Positions 11,841-24,229 of a stretch of 64,000 bases of DNA are shown here, piece by piece. Each line of letters starts with the position of its first letter. The first letter of the stretch is position 1. Position numbers and translations under genes: made by a program. The stretch comes from Ectobius pallidus. Taxonomy: Eukaryota; Arthropoda; Insecta; Blattodea; Ectobiidae. Below the pieces are notes generated by a model, which saw nothing but the letters and a program-made list of their open reading frames with translations, did no database searches and was not told where the DNA came from. Location: assembly GCA_964059195.1 (NCBI GenBank), contig CAXKWD010000002.1, forward strand, positions 163,748,559 through 163,812,558. Direction: 5' to 3'.

Positions 11841-12153
11841 ATTTGGTGGCAGTGTTGCGGTATATTGTTGGCTCAGTCCGAGGTTCGAGAAACGGAGCGG
11901 TCTTCGAGGAAATCCACTTGGAAAACTGGTCATTCTGAAAGACCTGTCCCGAGCTCAATGGGCGGCTACAGTGAACAACGGCGAGAACTTCAAAGAGAGA
12001 AGACATAACCCGAGGGCCCCTGTCTCCACTCAACCCAAATCCTAGGTAAGCCTAGGATAATCTGGTTTCAGTGCTCATCAAAGGTTGTTCTGTACCATTA
12101 TTTGATTCTTTTTATTTAAATCATAAAGTAAAGTGAATAATTAAACTCAGTGA
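11841..12153 (+). other. Errantivirus untranslated leader
   Basis: Follows the primer-binding site; contains a GTAAG-like donor at about 12044. It resumes at 16771 after the LINE insertion and reaches the gag start at 16866. No other gene. Confidence 0.5.
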
Positions 12154-12504
12154 AAAAATAATAATAATAAAATTAATCATTTCAATTTCAATTATTTATT
12201 TATAGAAGCTACAGACAATTTTTACAAATTTTAAACAGTAGGCTTCTAGCTAATATTAGAATGAATTATGATGAAGGAATGGCAGTGGTGAATTATGATG
12301 ATGATATATTATGTACAATAATAATAGAATTACATATACAACAGGAATTACAAGATAACACATAATTAGACATCTGACTGCCTAACTGTCAAGTCTGCAG
12401 TTTTAACATGATTGATTGTGCGGTCAGCAGAGCTATGCCAATAGCATGAACTTTGTTTCGTCAGCACATTCTTTACTTGTAATTCAATGCAGACACTAGT
12501 TTAA

Positions 12505-15271
12505 GGGTGGCGTGCACCATCCAGGAGTAAATCTTACTAAAGTAGTAAATTTAAGACGGAGACCTGGAGTATACAAGAACCAGTACATCTGTCTCACTCT
12601 TAAGTCATACTAATGTATGTGCTAGAGTGAGACAGACAAACCGGTTTTTGTTACGTAAGGTTCCCTTCCTACATTTACTACTTTAGTGCTACTCTTTTAG
12701 TAACTTACTCTTTTAGTTGGTGTTGGAGAGCTCAATTGATAGTTACTTCTTTAGTTGTTACTAAAGTAGTAAGCGATTTTTACTAAAGAAGTAGTCGAAT
12801 TCTGCGCAGAACAGAGCAGAAACGTTAGTACAGCGCAGCAGGACACGTGCATTTCAATTGCCAGTATTATTCAAGTGCCAGATAATGAAAAGGAAAGGTT
12901 CGCTGAAACAATGAATATGAATTTGAGTTGTTCCAAATATTACTAATGACAATCTTCATGTTTTAAAATAGGTCTGATAGTAATGTTTTATTCATTACTA
13001 ATTTTAATTCCTTCAATTGAGTATTTTCAGTTTAGTAGCCTACGTATGGGTACTGTGATTACAATTTTTGTGCAAACTATTTCTGTATTATAATGCAAAC
13101 AATTGGAATTTCCAGTTGATTTTCATAATTGATTCACTGTCAATATTATAATTATTTCTCTCATAATAATAATAAAGTTCTAAAATACCGGTATATTAAA
13201 ATATTTATACTTCCTAAAGTTGCATATTCTTCCCCAAAAACGATAAATCAATTATTCTATAGTTGTTTATCATAAATCTCACTATAATGAATTATTAATA
13301 CTTTTTGACTGTTTAACAATATTAATAAGAAGTATTACACAAAATCATGAAAAAGGGGGGATAAAAAGGATAAAAAAACTAATAAGGGGCATTATGTTTC
13401 TGTCCACTTTTCAAATGCACAGAACATTTACCGTACTTAAAAAATATTACCTTATAAAAATAATAATTCATTCTTGTGTCCGACTTTAGCGCTGTGTAAC
13501 AAATAGTTGAATAAAAACACTTTCTTCAACGCACTTTATTTATCTTAGTAAACTTCCGGACGGCCGTTTCGCAGGTGGTGTTCCTGCATCATCAGCAGAG
13601 TGTCAACTTGACACTCTGCTGATGATGCAGGAACACCACCTGCGAAACGGCCGTCCGGAAGTTTACTAAGGTAAATAAAGTGCGTTGAAGAAAGTGTTTT
13701 TATTCAACATAATAATAATATTACAACTGAGAAATGTAATATTTAAACAAAAAATGGCGGTACAATATTTCGGAAGCTATGAACTCCAATAATAATTATG
13801 TAGATGGTTGTGTGTTTAAAAATAATTTCAGTGACTACTTCTCTAGATCCTGTGCAGCTTCAACCTCCGGGCCCCTCCTTAAAATTTTCTTTCGGCACTC
13901 ATGTTGGCATTTTTTTTCTATATAATTTATAATGCTTCTCACTTTCCTGTCCACAGGGTTAATTAAATAGTTAGCAGCATACTATAGACCTGCAGCATCT
14001 GTTATAGTTTATTCCCAAACATGAAAGTCTCGTCTCACTCCACCATTCGAGACTTGGGGAGTCTTTAAGGAATGGTTTTACAATGTGTCCCCTTCTCAAT
14101 GTACGCTAATCCCAGAGTCAGTCAAATTTTCTTCCGATGTGGCCTGTTTGGACATTTTTATACCTGAGTTAGAAAAAAGGACATATTATTCATTAACACT
14201 GCGGGTGCAACTATTGAACTTTTAGCTCTTATAATTATTATTATAATCTGGCATTCGCAATGTTGTGCTTTATGTTAAGCTATAGAAGTGTAATGTAATA
14301 AAATTAATTTACAATAATTACATTAAATCGTTTAACAATGAGAATCACCTATTGTTCAGTAATTCTATGGTTAAGTAGCAGGGGGAAGTGTTTTCTGGGT
14401 AGCTCCAAGAACGGAGGCTTTCATTTATTGGAATGTACTATACCTCGCCGATATCTGTATCCATATGATTAGCTTGAAACACATCGTCGTTTTCTGACCC
14501 AAAGTTAGGGAGAACTGCAACATCTAAAGGCCGATCCAGCTAGGAAGATATTTAAGAGCACATGAGCTCCTTGTACCGTGCAATGCAAACGTCCCTTCCA
14601 CTCACTCTTTCCCTCACCTTTGGTGGACGTCTTCCTAGTTGGATCGCTCTCCGCAATGATATTTCCATATTTGACTGGCTGAAATCACATGGATGTAGTG
14701 AGAATCTGACATCGTTTCTTCCAAACGCCAAAATTTCATGTAAGGATTTATGAGCTTAATTATTTACGTTATTAAATGCCCTACTAGGTATGGTTCGCTT
14801 AATATTTATTAAATCACCTGCCACAACTCTCATTTTTGGTATACAGCCTTCTTCATCTCAATAACTTATCCTCAGTTTGAACTATGTAATCCATTTAATG
14901 TGATATGTATCTCATAACTTACGCAAATGCCACAGAACACACTTACTCCACAACTTTACTCCACCCCCTGAGTAGGAGTAAATATTGGCCTTATTTACTC
15001 CACAACTTACTACGTTAGTAACGTACTCCGTGTTGGTGCTCTCCACCACTTGTGGAGTAAGTTCATTTACTCTGGGAGTAAATAAAATTTTTACTTCTTT
15101 AGTACATTCCTCTATGTTGAAAGCCGCCGAGTTTAGTTTACTCCTGGTTGGTGCACGCCGTCCTTACTAAAAGAGTACGGTTACTAAAAGAGTAGCTTAC
15201 TAATGTAGTTAGAACTAAAGAAGTAAGGCTTACTAAAAGAGTAAATGGCATGAGTTTGGTGCACGCCACCC
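12505..15271. mobile_element. PIF/Harbinger-like element, 2.8 kb, no transposase seen
   Basis: Ends GGGTGGCGTGCACCA and TGGTGCACGCCACCC are exact inverted copies; the GTGCACCA terminus is typical of PIF/Harbinger. Both subterminal regions (12530-12790, 14940-15245) are dense in TTACTAAA/TACTTTAGT-like words. The flanks (TTAA left, TATA right) do not give a clean 3-bp duplication. The interior is non-coding AT-rich DNA plus the palindrome at 13506-13708. Confidence 0.6.
13506..13708. repeat. 203-bp near-perfect palindrome
   Basis: Two 101-bp arms around a single central base (C13607); the only mismatch I find is TATC versus TACC in the TTTATTTAYCTTAG segment. A GC-rich core (GGACGGCCGTTTCGC) sits between AT-rich ends beginning GTTGAATAAAAACAC. 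It is probably a young foldback insertion inside the PIF-like element. Confidence 0.9.
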
Positions 15272-15409
15272 TATAGGTTTATATTTGAGGAAAGCAGGTC
15301 GCATTCTTTAATTAAAGATTGTGTCATTACATTTCTTGTTAGCTGTAAACTTGTAGAGCATATGGCCGTTTTATCAAAATAATGAATGAATCCTTGTCAG
15401 TCTTGTTTG

Positions 15410-15454
<45 letters not shown>

Positions 15455-15464
15455 GTAATAATAA

Positions 15465-16703
15465 TCACTGCTTGTGGAATATATCAGAATTTTTAAATAG
15501 GGCATTGCAAGCGATAGCCATTCTGTTAGAAGGAATTACATATGGCTGTTGTACAGCAAAAATTGTTCGATTTCTTGTTCCTCGTGCATATGGGACAGAG
15601 AGCCCTATGCTATCTAAAATTGATTTGCAATGTATTTCCCCATGAAAGACTTTAGCTATGAAATTAGCATCTGTTGAAATACGCCTATTATATAATGTTT
15701 CCAGGTTTAATAGCTTAAGTATTTCCTCGTAGTCCAGATTTCTGTTAAACTTACTACGTATAAGGGAAACAAATTTTCTTTGTATTCGTTCCAGCTTATT
15801 ACTGTCAGATACAATAATGCTATTATATGCAACACTGCAATATTCTAAGCCACTACGAATTAAAGATTTGTAAAGAGTAATTAGTGACTCTATGCTTTTT
15901 AAATTATGAGAAATTAATCGAACTAGTCCAAGAGTTTTTAAAGCCTGTGTGAAAATATGGTCAATGTGGACATGGAAGTATAATTTTGAGTCTAAGTACA
16001 CACCCAGATATTTTATATTATCTGAACGTGCTATTATATTTTGGCCAAGACGATAGTTGTATATTATTTGATTAGTTTTCCTGCTAAATATCATACTCTG
16101 GGTCTTACTGGTGTTAATCAGCATAAAATTTGAGCTGCACCATTCATTTATGCAATCAATATTCCATTGCAATACTTTGCAGTCCGAAGCCGTAGATATT
16201 TTATTCCATATACATAGGTCGTCAGCGTATGCTATTTTCTTACATGTTAGTATGTTAGCTAAGTCATTTATGAAAACTAAGAACAAGAAGGGACCCAATA
16301 CTGACCCCTGGGGTACACCATCTGGTATGTGAAAAGGCTCAGAAAGATAATTAGATATTCTAACCCGAGCAGATCTGTTTCTTAAATAACTTGAAAACCA
16401 ATTGACATACTTGTTATGTAGACCTAAATTACTCAACTTTTTAACAAGAAGATCGTGATTAACTACATCAAATGCTCTGCTCAGGTAAAAAAATATGGCG
16501 TCTGATTGCGATTGTGAGCAATTTACTTTAAATATGTCATTGAGAAAAGTGATAATATTAGTTGCTGTAGACATGCTCTTGGTAAAACCATGCTGAAAAT
16601 CATTTAGTTTATTTTCACTGAAGAAAGAAACATGTTTATGAATGATGGTTTCAAAAATTTTTGAAAATGTATTTAGTATGGCTATGGGCCTAAAGTTCGC
16701 CAC
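15465..16703 (-). CDS. LINE reverse transcriptase, C-terminal two thirds
   Basis: Open frame of 412 codons with the RT landmarks in order: MANFRPIAILNTFSKIFE (fingers), FYLSRAFDVVNHDLL (palm A), IPDGVPQGSVLGP (palm B), IAYADDLCIW (catalytic YADD) and IKYLGVYLDSKL (thumb), then the thumb-distal region. There is no stop within this stretch, so it is less decayed than its surroundings. The endonuclease and RT N-terminus are missing (5' truncation), so it is not autonomous. The start is simply the first ATG of a truncated frame. Confidence 0.8.
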   Translation of the reverse strand: MANFRPIAILNTFSKIFETIIHKHVSFFSENKLNDFQHGFTKSMSTATNIITFLNDIFKVNCSQSQSDAIFFYLSRAFDVVNHDLLVKKLSNLGLHNKYVNWFSSYLRNRSARVRISNYLSEPFHIPDGVPQGSVLGPFLFLVFINDLANILTCKKIAYADDLCIWNKISTASDCKVLQWNIDCINEWCSSNFMLINTSKTQSMIFSRKTNQIIYNYRLGQNIIARSDNIKYLGVYLDSKLYFHVHIDHIFTQALKTLGLVRLISHNLKSIESLITLYKSLIRSGLEYCSVAYNSIIVSDSNKLERIQRKFVSLIRSKFNRNLDYEEILKLLNLETLYNRRISTDANFIAKVFHGEIHCKSILDSIGLSVPYARGTRNRTIFAVQQPYVIPSNRMAIACNALFKNSDIFHKQ

Positions 16704-16719
16704 TTCTTTGCTTTTGCCT

Positions 16720-16770
<51 letters not shown>

Positions 16771-16865
16771 TCAGTGACTTAAATATTTAAAAGACTGTAG
16801 TTGTAGCCTATAACTAATACATTCTGTAGGTAGTAAAAAAAACACACACACGCAAACAAAACAAA

Positions 16866-19385
16866 ATGCCGCGAGAAATAGAAGGCACTAGTAATAGTGA
16901 AGATGAAGACACACAATACAGTCATCTAGGTCAAGCTATTAAATTGCTTAAACAATCTTTTGACGGAAATAAGTCTGAATTATGTCAATTCATTAACTCA
17001 GTCGAAACAGTCATATCTGAAGTACATCCTGACCAACAAAATACATTCTTAAAATTCATTGAGGCTCAGATCACAGGTGAAGCAAAAACAAAGCTATTAC
17101 CGCGACCGGAAAGGCGAACATGGCAAGATGTTAGGAAAAATTTTGGAAGAAAATTATGCCTCTAGGCGAACTATTGATTACTACGCAACCAAACTGTTCA
17201 ATAGCAAGCAAATGCCGAAGACGTAGCTTCATGGGCAAGTCGTATTGATGCTTTGGCTAGATACATAAGTGATGGAATCACTAGAGTTATGAAACCAGCA
17301 TATCAAGCAGGAGCATTTTAGTTCTTGCGCCTTATTCCCAATTCCTGTTTTGTAAATGGTCTTCATGATGATAAAATCGTGACAGGGTCAATCCATTAGA
17401 AATGAACCAAATTTAATAAAATTTGTTGCTCGACATTTTTGATTTTCCTAATTTTTTTACCAGTTATTTCCCAACTAAAGGTGAGTTCAAACTATGGTAA
17501 AACAATTTTAGGGTCATACTTTTTTTGGCGGCCATTTTAAGTTTGCTTTGTAACCATTTTTCGGCCGAAAACATGTTTTGCACAAATGTATGTAACTCTG
17601 TTAATTTTATAGAAAACAAGACAAAATAAAGACCAAAATTATCAGAATGAAATGCTCTGACATAACGTTAAACTAAGTAGTGTGGAAAGTGAAGACAACT
17701 ACAAATTGTAAATTAACATAAAATGGGAGTTTTAGTGCTGCAAAATTATTACAAGGAAGAATGACTCGCCTTTAATTTTTTGTTCTTACATAGATCTACT
17801 ATAGGACTCCTTGATGTATTAGTTTCAAGGTTGAGAACTTTGCTCTTTTTTTAATACAATTTTTCAAAAAATGTCCAAAAGCGTATTTTGGCAATATTTG
17901 AAATATAATATCTCAAAAGGGCTTGAGTGAAAAATTATTAAATTTATACAGATAACACCTCTTATAACATAAAGATGTGATAAAAATTTGGCGACTAAGA
18001 CTCAACTGGTTCCAGAGTAACAGTGCTTTGAATTTGGCCAAAAATTGCGTTAAAGGCACACGAAATTTGACGGTAATTTAATAGTAAAAATTCACTTTGT
18101 AATTTTAAATATACAATTTTTGTGAGCCTAAGTTTGTTACACAAAAGAATTGTATATGTAGGCTAAATTTCATCAGTTAGCATGACAAATTTATAATTTC
18201 CTCAAAGCTTTGCAGAGTGTTAAAAAATTTCGGTGCATAGTTTGCAGTTATGGCCAACTTCGATGCACTATAACTCTGGAACCAGTTGAGTCTCAGTCAC
18301 CAAATTTTTATCACATCTTTATATCATAAAGAGGTGGTATCTGTATAAATTTCATAATTTTTCACTCAGGCCCTTTTGAGATATCCTACTTGAAATAATG
18401 CCAATATACGCTTTTGTGCATTTTTGAATAATTGTATAAAAACAGCAACGTTCTCCAGCTTGAAACTTCTACAGCAAATAGTCCTATAGTAGATCTATAC
18501 AAGAAAAAAAATTAAGGGCGAGTCTTTCTTCATTCTAATAATTTTGCGGCACTAAATCTCCCATTTTAAGTCAATTTTCAATTTGTAGTTGTGAATTTTT
18601 TGCTTCACTTTCCTCACTACTTAGGTAATTGTGTTGAAACAAAAATGTAGAGCATTTCATTCTGATAATTTTGGTATTTATTTTGTCTTTAAATTGTCTT
18701 GTTATTCATTGTTATTCATTTGTGCAAAACATGTTTTTGACTGAAATACAGTTACAAAGCAAACTTAAAATGGCCGGCAAAAAAAGTATGAGCCTAAAAA
18801 TGTTTTTACCATAGTTTTGAACTCACCTTTAGTTGGGAAATAACTGGTAAAAAAATTAGGAAAATAAAAAATTTCGAGCAACTTGGCTTGGTTCATTTCT
18901 AATGGATTGACCCGACAGTGCTCAGGGCTCATAACGAACTTGCAACAATACCGAATTTAATTGATTTAGCATTGGAAACAGAGAGCTCCATCATAACAAC
19001 TAAGCTAAATAAAACAGATTTTAAGGCTACACAATATACAAAATCAGGGAAAGAGAATCAAACCAGAGACTATCAAGGTCGTAGGAATGATCGTAGGGAT
19101 TTTAAGAAGGGAAACAGAACCTTCAATGTTAATTTAGTATGCTTCCGCTGCCAGAAAGAGGGGCATGTTACAAAAGATTGCAGAGGTATTCCGAAGTGTA
19201 GGACGTGTGGTAAACTGGGTCATTCAGCTAAAGATTGTAGAGTACAGTGGAAACGGACTGTAGGAGAGCCTAAGCAGCCTGGGTTGTCCGGGAATCCATT
19301 TAAAGGTTGCACTAGGACTGATATAGATAAAGCTGAAAATGTGCACATAAATATAAATATAATAATAAGAAGCAAGGTGAAATAA
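16866..19385 (+). pseudogene. Errantivirus gag, interrupted
   Basis: The capsid-like part begins MPREIEGTSNSEDED at 16866. The frame shifts near 17150, has a TAG at 17319-17321, reaches 17384, is interrupted by the foldback and resumes at 18914 into a nucleocapsid region with two zinc knuckles (CFRCQKEGHVTKDC, CRTCGKLGHSAKDC). The product would be the structural polyprotein of the virus-like particle. Dead as it stands. Confidence 0.75.
17385..18913. mobile_element. Giant foldback element, 1.53 kb
   Basis: GGGTCAATCCATTAGAAATG at the left is mirrored at the right, and the two halves (about 760 bp each) are inverted copies of each other across the entire length, meeting near 18150 with little or no spacer. 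A 4-bp duplication GACA flanks it (17381-17384, 18914-18917). Removing one GACA restores the gag reading register, which proves the borders. No coding capacity; the superfamily is unknown to me. Confidence 0.85.
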
Positions 19386-19722
19386 ACAATAAGATTACTA
19401 GTAGCATCAAATGTAATGAAAGTTTTCGAAGTTATGAAGGTGTTGAAAGTAATGATAGTAATTCAAGTAATGCAAGTAATATTAGGAATGTATGTAATGG
19501 AAGTAATAGAAATAATGGGAGTAATGATAAAGATATTAATGAAGAGAATTATGTAGTTATTAAGTGAAGTAAGCCAAGTTCCCAAATGTAAGAATACTAG
19601 TCAGAATAAAGATGATGAAACGATCTTTACGAACAATAGTTCTGAATATGTTTCACTACAGGTAAAAGAAGTAGATCAGTGTTCAAGTAATGAAAAGGAA
19701 TTACTTATGATTATATTAGGAG
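19386..19722 (+). other. Degenerate gag-pol junction of the errantivirus
   Basis: Low-complexity AGTAATGxAAGTAAT-type sequence with stops in all plus frames, then a short frame leading to the protease region. No separate gene. Confidence 0.4.
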
Positions 19723-19727
19723 ATATT

Positions 19728-20029
19728 CGGCCGCGGTGGTCTAGAGGTAGCGTGCCCTCCTCTAGATCCGCAGGGCGCGGGATCAAACCCGGCCGCGGTC
19801 GATGGATTTTTCAGGACGTAATAATCCTGGGCACGGAGTCCTCCGGGAGGGACTTTAAGCTGGGGGTCCCGTGTCGTAGATTTACGGCACGTAAAAGAAC
19901 TCCAAGCCTAAATTAGAGCCTCTGGACAAAATTTCTCGGCCCTTTCACGTCCAAGAAATACTTAGTTTCCAGAAGGGGGTTGCGAGGCGATGGGCTTACC
20001 ACCTGTCCCTCTACCAGACAGACAGACAA
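19728..20029 (+). mobile_element. tRNA-derived SINE, about 300 bp
   Basis: The 5' head is tRNA-like: CGGCCGCGGTGGTCTAGAGG (A box) and GGGATCAAACCCGG (B box). The body reaches CAGACAGACAGACAA, flanked by 5-bp duplications ATATT (19723-19727 and 20030-20034). It splits the protease coding region of the errantivirus; the viral frame resumes directly after it. Confidence 0.75.
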
Positions 20030-20034
20030 ATATT

Positions 20035-23000
20035 AGCAGATAACCTAAAAGGATGGAAACCACTTATAGATACTGGATCTCAAGTTTCATTGTTTGCATG
20101 AAATCATTAAGAAATAAAGAAGATATTAAAGCAGCAAATACAATTTTGCAAGGAGTAACAGGTTCTACTCTTCCGGTAAAAGAAAAAATTTAATTGATAG
20201 TGTTCCATGATAGCAAAAAGTGTTCACATGAATTTTATGTTGTGGAGGATTTGCCACAAGAGCTAGATATTGTATTAGGGCAAGATTTCTTAAGGAAATA
20301 TGAAGTAGAGCTAAGTTTCAGAAATGGAGAGGCTAAGATTCGAATCCCCGCTAGGACAGAACACATTGTAGAAATTCCATTAACTGAAAAAGGCGATGTG
20401 CTAATAAATAAACAATAAATAAAAGCACGCGTTTTTATTGGAGATGTGTTGACAACAGTAAGAGAAAATATAGTTATACTTTGTGTAGTTAACACAACAG
20501 ATGATGATATCGAACTAGGTCCCTTAGAAGTTAAATATGAGAGACCACCCACTCAATACATGTGTGCTTTAAATATACAGTCTAAGTCGAAATCTAACGA
20601 GAAGCGACACCAGCTTCTAGACGCACAGTTAAGATTAGACCATGTAACAAAAGATAAGGAATCAATACGTTCACTTTGTCATCAGTACGTGGATATATTT
20701 CATTTGCCAGGAGACAAATTAACGGAGACAACAGGTGCAGTTCATACAATCCCTACTCCCGACATACCTGCAGAGCGTGCTATTCATGTAATGAACTATA
20801 AGATTCCTGAAGCACATAATGAAATTATAAATGAACAGGTTAACCAGATGTTAGAAGATGAAATAGCGGTCCCCAGTTCGAGTCCATATAACTTTCCATT
20901 ATTAGTTGTACCTAAAAAGATGGATGCATCAGGCAAAAAGAAATGGCGTGTTTGTATAGATTTCTGCCAGCTCAACAATTTCACAATTGGCGATAGCTTC
21001 TCACTCCCCAATATACATGATATATTAGACAAGTTAGGAAGATCTAGGTATTGTAAGCACATGATCGCGCAAGTGGATATCACCAACTTCCAATTGCAGA
21101 AAATGATAGAAAGAAGACAGCATTCATCACATCTACAGGACATTATAAATTCAAAAAATGCCTTTTGGCCTAAAGTCAGCACCAGCTACCTTTCAAAGGC
21201 TTATGACCAATGTCTTATCAGGTTTGCTAGGTCTAAAAACTTTAGTTTACCTTGATCACATTATTTGTTTTGGTGAAACTGTAGAAGAGTTAACTTATTT
21301 AGGACATACTGTAACAGCAGATGGTGTGATGCCAGACCCTAAAAATGTTGAAGCCGTGGTTCGATTCCTAGAGCGGACAAATCCTACTGAAGTAAAATCA
21401 TTTTTAAGACTTTCAGGTTATTACAGAAGATTCAACACATAACTTGTCATTAATTGCAAATACCTTTAATATGGAATTATCACCTCATAAAACAAAAATC
21501 ATGGCCTTCTGTGGCAAAGACCCAGTACAAAGCAAAATATGTATCAAAAATAGAATTTTAGAACGATTTAATGATTTCAATTATTTAGGCTACAAATTAT
21601 CATTTTACTCGGACATGGACATACCCGAGAAAATTACCAAATTTAATAAATCACTGGGTATAATAAATAAAGTTATGAAACCTTCCCTAGTCCAGAGACA
21701 CACTCGACTCCGTTTATATAAATCCCTTGCAAGATCTGTCCTCTGCTATGGCAGTGAAGCGTGGACTCTGAGACAATGTGACAGGAGTAGAATTACAGCC
21801 AGTGAGATGAGGTTCATGCGTAGGACAGCGGGCCACACCAAATATGATCACATCAAAAATGAAGATATACTACAGGAACCCCACATGGATCCAATTCTAG
21901 ACTACATCCAGAAATATCAGGAGAACTGGCTGCGGCATGTAAGACGGATGGCCAGAGACAGGATCCCCAGAGCAATCTTGAACTACAAACCACATGGGAA
22001 GAGATCACTTGGTCGCCCTCCAAAAAGATGGACGGAAATTTTTTTGTAGACGTAACAGTTCTTACAGGACTACTACGTGTCATGATGATGATGATGATGA
22101 TGACAGAAGATTCATTCCAAATTTTAGCTCAATAGCTAAACCCTTAACAGACTTGCTTAAGAAAGAAGTTGAATTTAAATAGGTAACAAGGAAAAAGAAG
22201 CTTTTGAAGCATTGAAATTCCAGTTAGTAAACCCACCACTTTTACAGTATCCAGACTTCACAAGACAGTTCGTCTTAACCACTGATGCTAATAATAAAGC
22301 TATTGGCTGTTTCCACAGCCAAGGTAAGATAGGTGAAGATTTACCCTTTGCATATGCCAGCCGTACTTTGAATAGTGCCGAAAGAAATTACTCAACTGTT
22401 GAGAAGGAATTATTAGCTATAGTGTCGGGTTATAAACACTTCTGTCCCTACTTACTAGGACGTCAGTTTACTATAGTCACAGATCACAAACCTCTCACTT
22501 GGATCTTTAGTGTGAAAGACCCGAGTTCGAGACTGCTTCGATGGCGTCGCTTATTAGAAGAATACCAGTATACTATACAGTACAAGGCTGGCAAACGAAA
22601 TAGCAACAGCGAAGCGCTCTCAAAAGACCCAAACTTATGCATGCTTATAACTGAAGATGAACTTGCAGAACATAGAAAGCAACACATCGTTAAGGAAATG
22701 CATATCTGCCCAATTGGTGAACATCAAGGAATCCACAGAACACTTGAGAGAATAAAACTGTATATTTGGTGGTCAAATATGAAATTAGATATAGAGAACT
22801 ATATTAGGAATTGTGACGTATGTCAAAGAAATATAGCTACAAGACCGTTAACACGACAAGAACTAGAAATAACAGATACTCAGTCAGAACCTTGGAATAA
22901 GATATCTCTCGATGTCGTAGGTCTTTTACCGCGTACGGAGAACAATGGTAGATATATATTAACTTGCCAAGACGATTTGACTAAATATTTGATTGCTATA

Positions 23001-23713
23001 TCAATCGAAAATGAAGAAGCTAATACCATTGCAGAAGCTTTCGTAAATAAACTTCGTCTGATACATGGTATACCACAAATTATGATGACAGATCAAGGCG
23101 CTAATTTTCTTAACCAGGTATTCAAACAAGTTTGCAAGTTATTCAGGATTCAGAAGATAAATTCTTCTGTTTATTATTAGAGAGATCACACAAAGTACTT
23201 GTAGAATATCTCAGATGTTTTGTAACGAAAAACAATCAGAATGGGAAAAATGGATTCCATGCGCAACGTTTGTTTACAATACAACACCACATTCAGCAAC
23301 AAAATATACACCCTTTGAACTTGTGTATGGTAGGTTAGCAAACCTTGCAGGGGCACTTCAAAAAGCTCCTACGTCACCACTCTATAATTATGATGATTTC
23401 GTGATCAATACAAAACATATAATGCAAGTTACCCATTACATTGCGAAAAGAAACTTGATCAAAGCAAAGGAAGAACAAAAAGAAAGATTTGATAAGAATA
23501 AGGCTAATCCCATTGATTTTAAGGTAGGTCAGAAAGTTTTATTAAGTAATAAAGCCACAAAGATAGGCGTTTCTAAGAAACTCAGTGCACCTTATAAAAT
23601 TGTAAGAATAAATGGTAACGCAACATTAAGACTTCAGTTGCTAAAGAAAAAGAATGCGAAATTGCAAACAGTACACAAAAATCGAGTAAACCTTATTTCT
23701 CTTGTTCACAGGA
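20035..23713 (+). pseudogene. Errantivirus pol (protease-RT-RNase H-integrase), broken
   Basis: Segments in order. The protease has LIDTGSQVSL at about 20070 and VLGQDFL at about 20275. RT fingers/palm run 20850-21280, with a frame shift near 21055; the active-site motif reads YLDH instead of YLDD. After a deletion of the RT connection, the thumb at 21300-21434 is cut by a LINE and resumes at 22103. RNase H is at 22250-22600 (TTDAN, DHKPL). Integrase shows the H2C2 finger (C..CDVCQ), LDVVG and TDQGANF Asp motifs; the stretch before the catalytic Glu is deleted and frameshifted at 23180. The C-terminal integrase part is at 23215-23700. The gene is not functional. Confidence 0.8.
21435..22102 (+). 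mobile_element. 5'-truncated LINE with ATG-repeat tail
   Basis: Contains the C-terminal part of a LINE RT (LYKSLARSVLCYGSEAWTLR, then a conserved tail LGRPPKRW) and ends in (ATG)n. It is flanked by a perfect 12-bp duplication ACAGAAGATTCA (21423-21434, 22103-22114), as expected of target-primed reverse transcription. The open frame 21444-22049 is intact but only about 200 codons long. Confidence 0.85.
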
Positions 23714-24222
23714 TGAAAATGTTTCTGCATGTTAGCTTTCATCTCCTCGTAACACAAAATGTATATATGATAGGTAATTTCCAAGATGAACCTATAACTA
23801 CCACAACAGGTATCTATTTCTATTCAGTTGGGTACGTACACTTATATACGTCAGAATGGAAGTTAGTAACTTATATTAATATGGAACAGGCTAGAGACTC
23901 ATTGAATAATGTGAGACAACATATAAAGTTACTTTTTACTATTTGTGATGAATTAAAAAATGAAACATGGTATCAGTATTCCGATTGTCCATACATAAAT
24001 AATTTAATCAAACAAGTAGAATATTTGAAAAACATTGTAGCAGATTATACTGGAGCTGAACGTGAACCTAATCGCAAAAAGAGAGCAGTTTTAGATTTTG
24101 TAGGACAAATAACTAAAATTCTCCTTGGCACATTAGACTGTGATGACGCTCAGTACTTCACTGCAAAGATAAATGGATTAAAGTTCAAAAGTTCAAAAGT
24201 TGGTTTATTGTTTGTAACATGA
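23714..24222 (+). pseudogene. Errantivirus env, N-terminal half
   Basis: Open frame continuous with the end of pol. It contains a basic cleavage-type site (NRKKR at about 24090) followed by a hydrophobic fusion-peptide-like stretch and a conserved LGTLDCDDA segment, the arrangement known for insect errantivirus envelope proteins of the baculovirus F type. The homology ends near 24200. The C-terminal half with the membrane anchor is found inverted at 32041-30876. Confidence 0.65.
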
Positions 24223-24229
24223 ACATGCA

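Larger units (their letters stand above)
12154..16770 (-). mobile_element. CR1/Jockey-type LINE with AAT-repeat tail
   Basis: TCAGTGA flanks it on both sides (12147-12153 and 16771-16777), a plausible target duplication. The RT gene reads on the minus strand; the 3' UTR runs through 15464-15272 and 12504-12178 and ends in an AAT-type repeat. A second AAT repeat marks the 5' side (16722-16767). The 3' UTR was later split by a PIF-like element (12505-15271). Confidence 0.65.
11309..24222 (+). mobile_element. Errantivirus-type provirus, decayed, with nested insertions
   Basis: Plus-strand order: 5' LTR, primer-binding site, gag, protease, RT, RNase H, integrase, N-terminal env. The distance is inflated by four insertions whose target duplications can be read: a CR1-like LINE (12154-16770), a giant foldback (17385-18913), a SINE (19728-20029) and a truncated LINE (21435-22102). 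Env stops abruptly near 24200 and no 3' LTR follows in this orientation. Stops, frameshifts and a mutated RT catalytic motif show that it is dead. Confidence 0.8.

Noticed and set aside
15382..15645. Poly-asparagine frame
   Set aside because: Encoded by an AAT microsatellite and antisense to the LINE reverse transcriptase.
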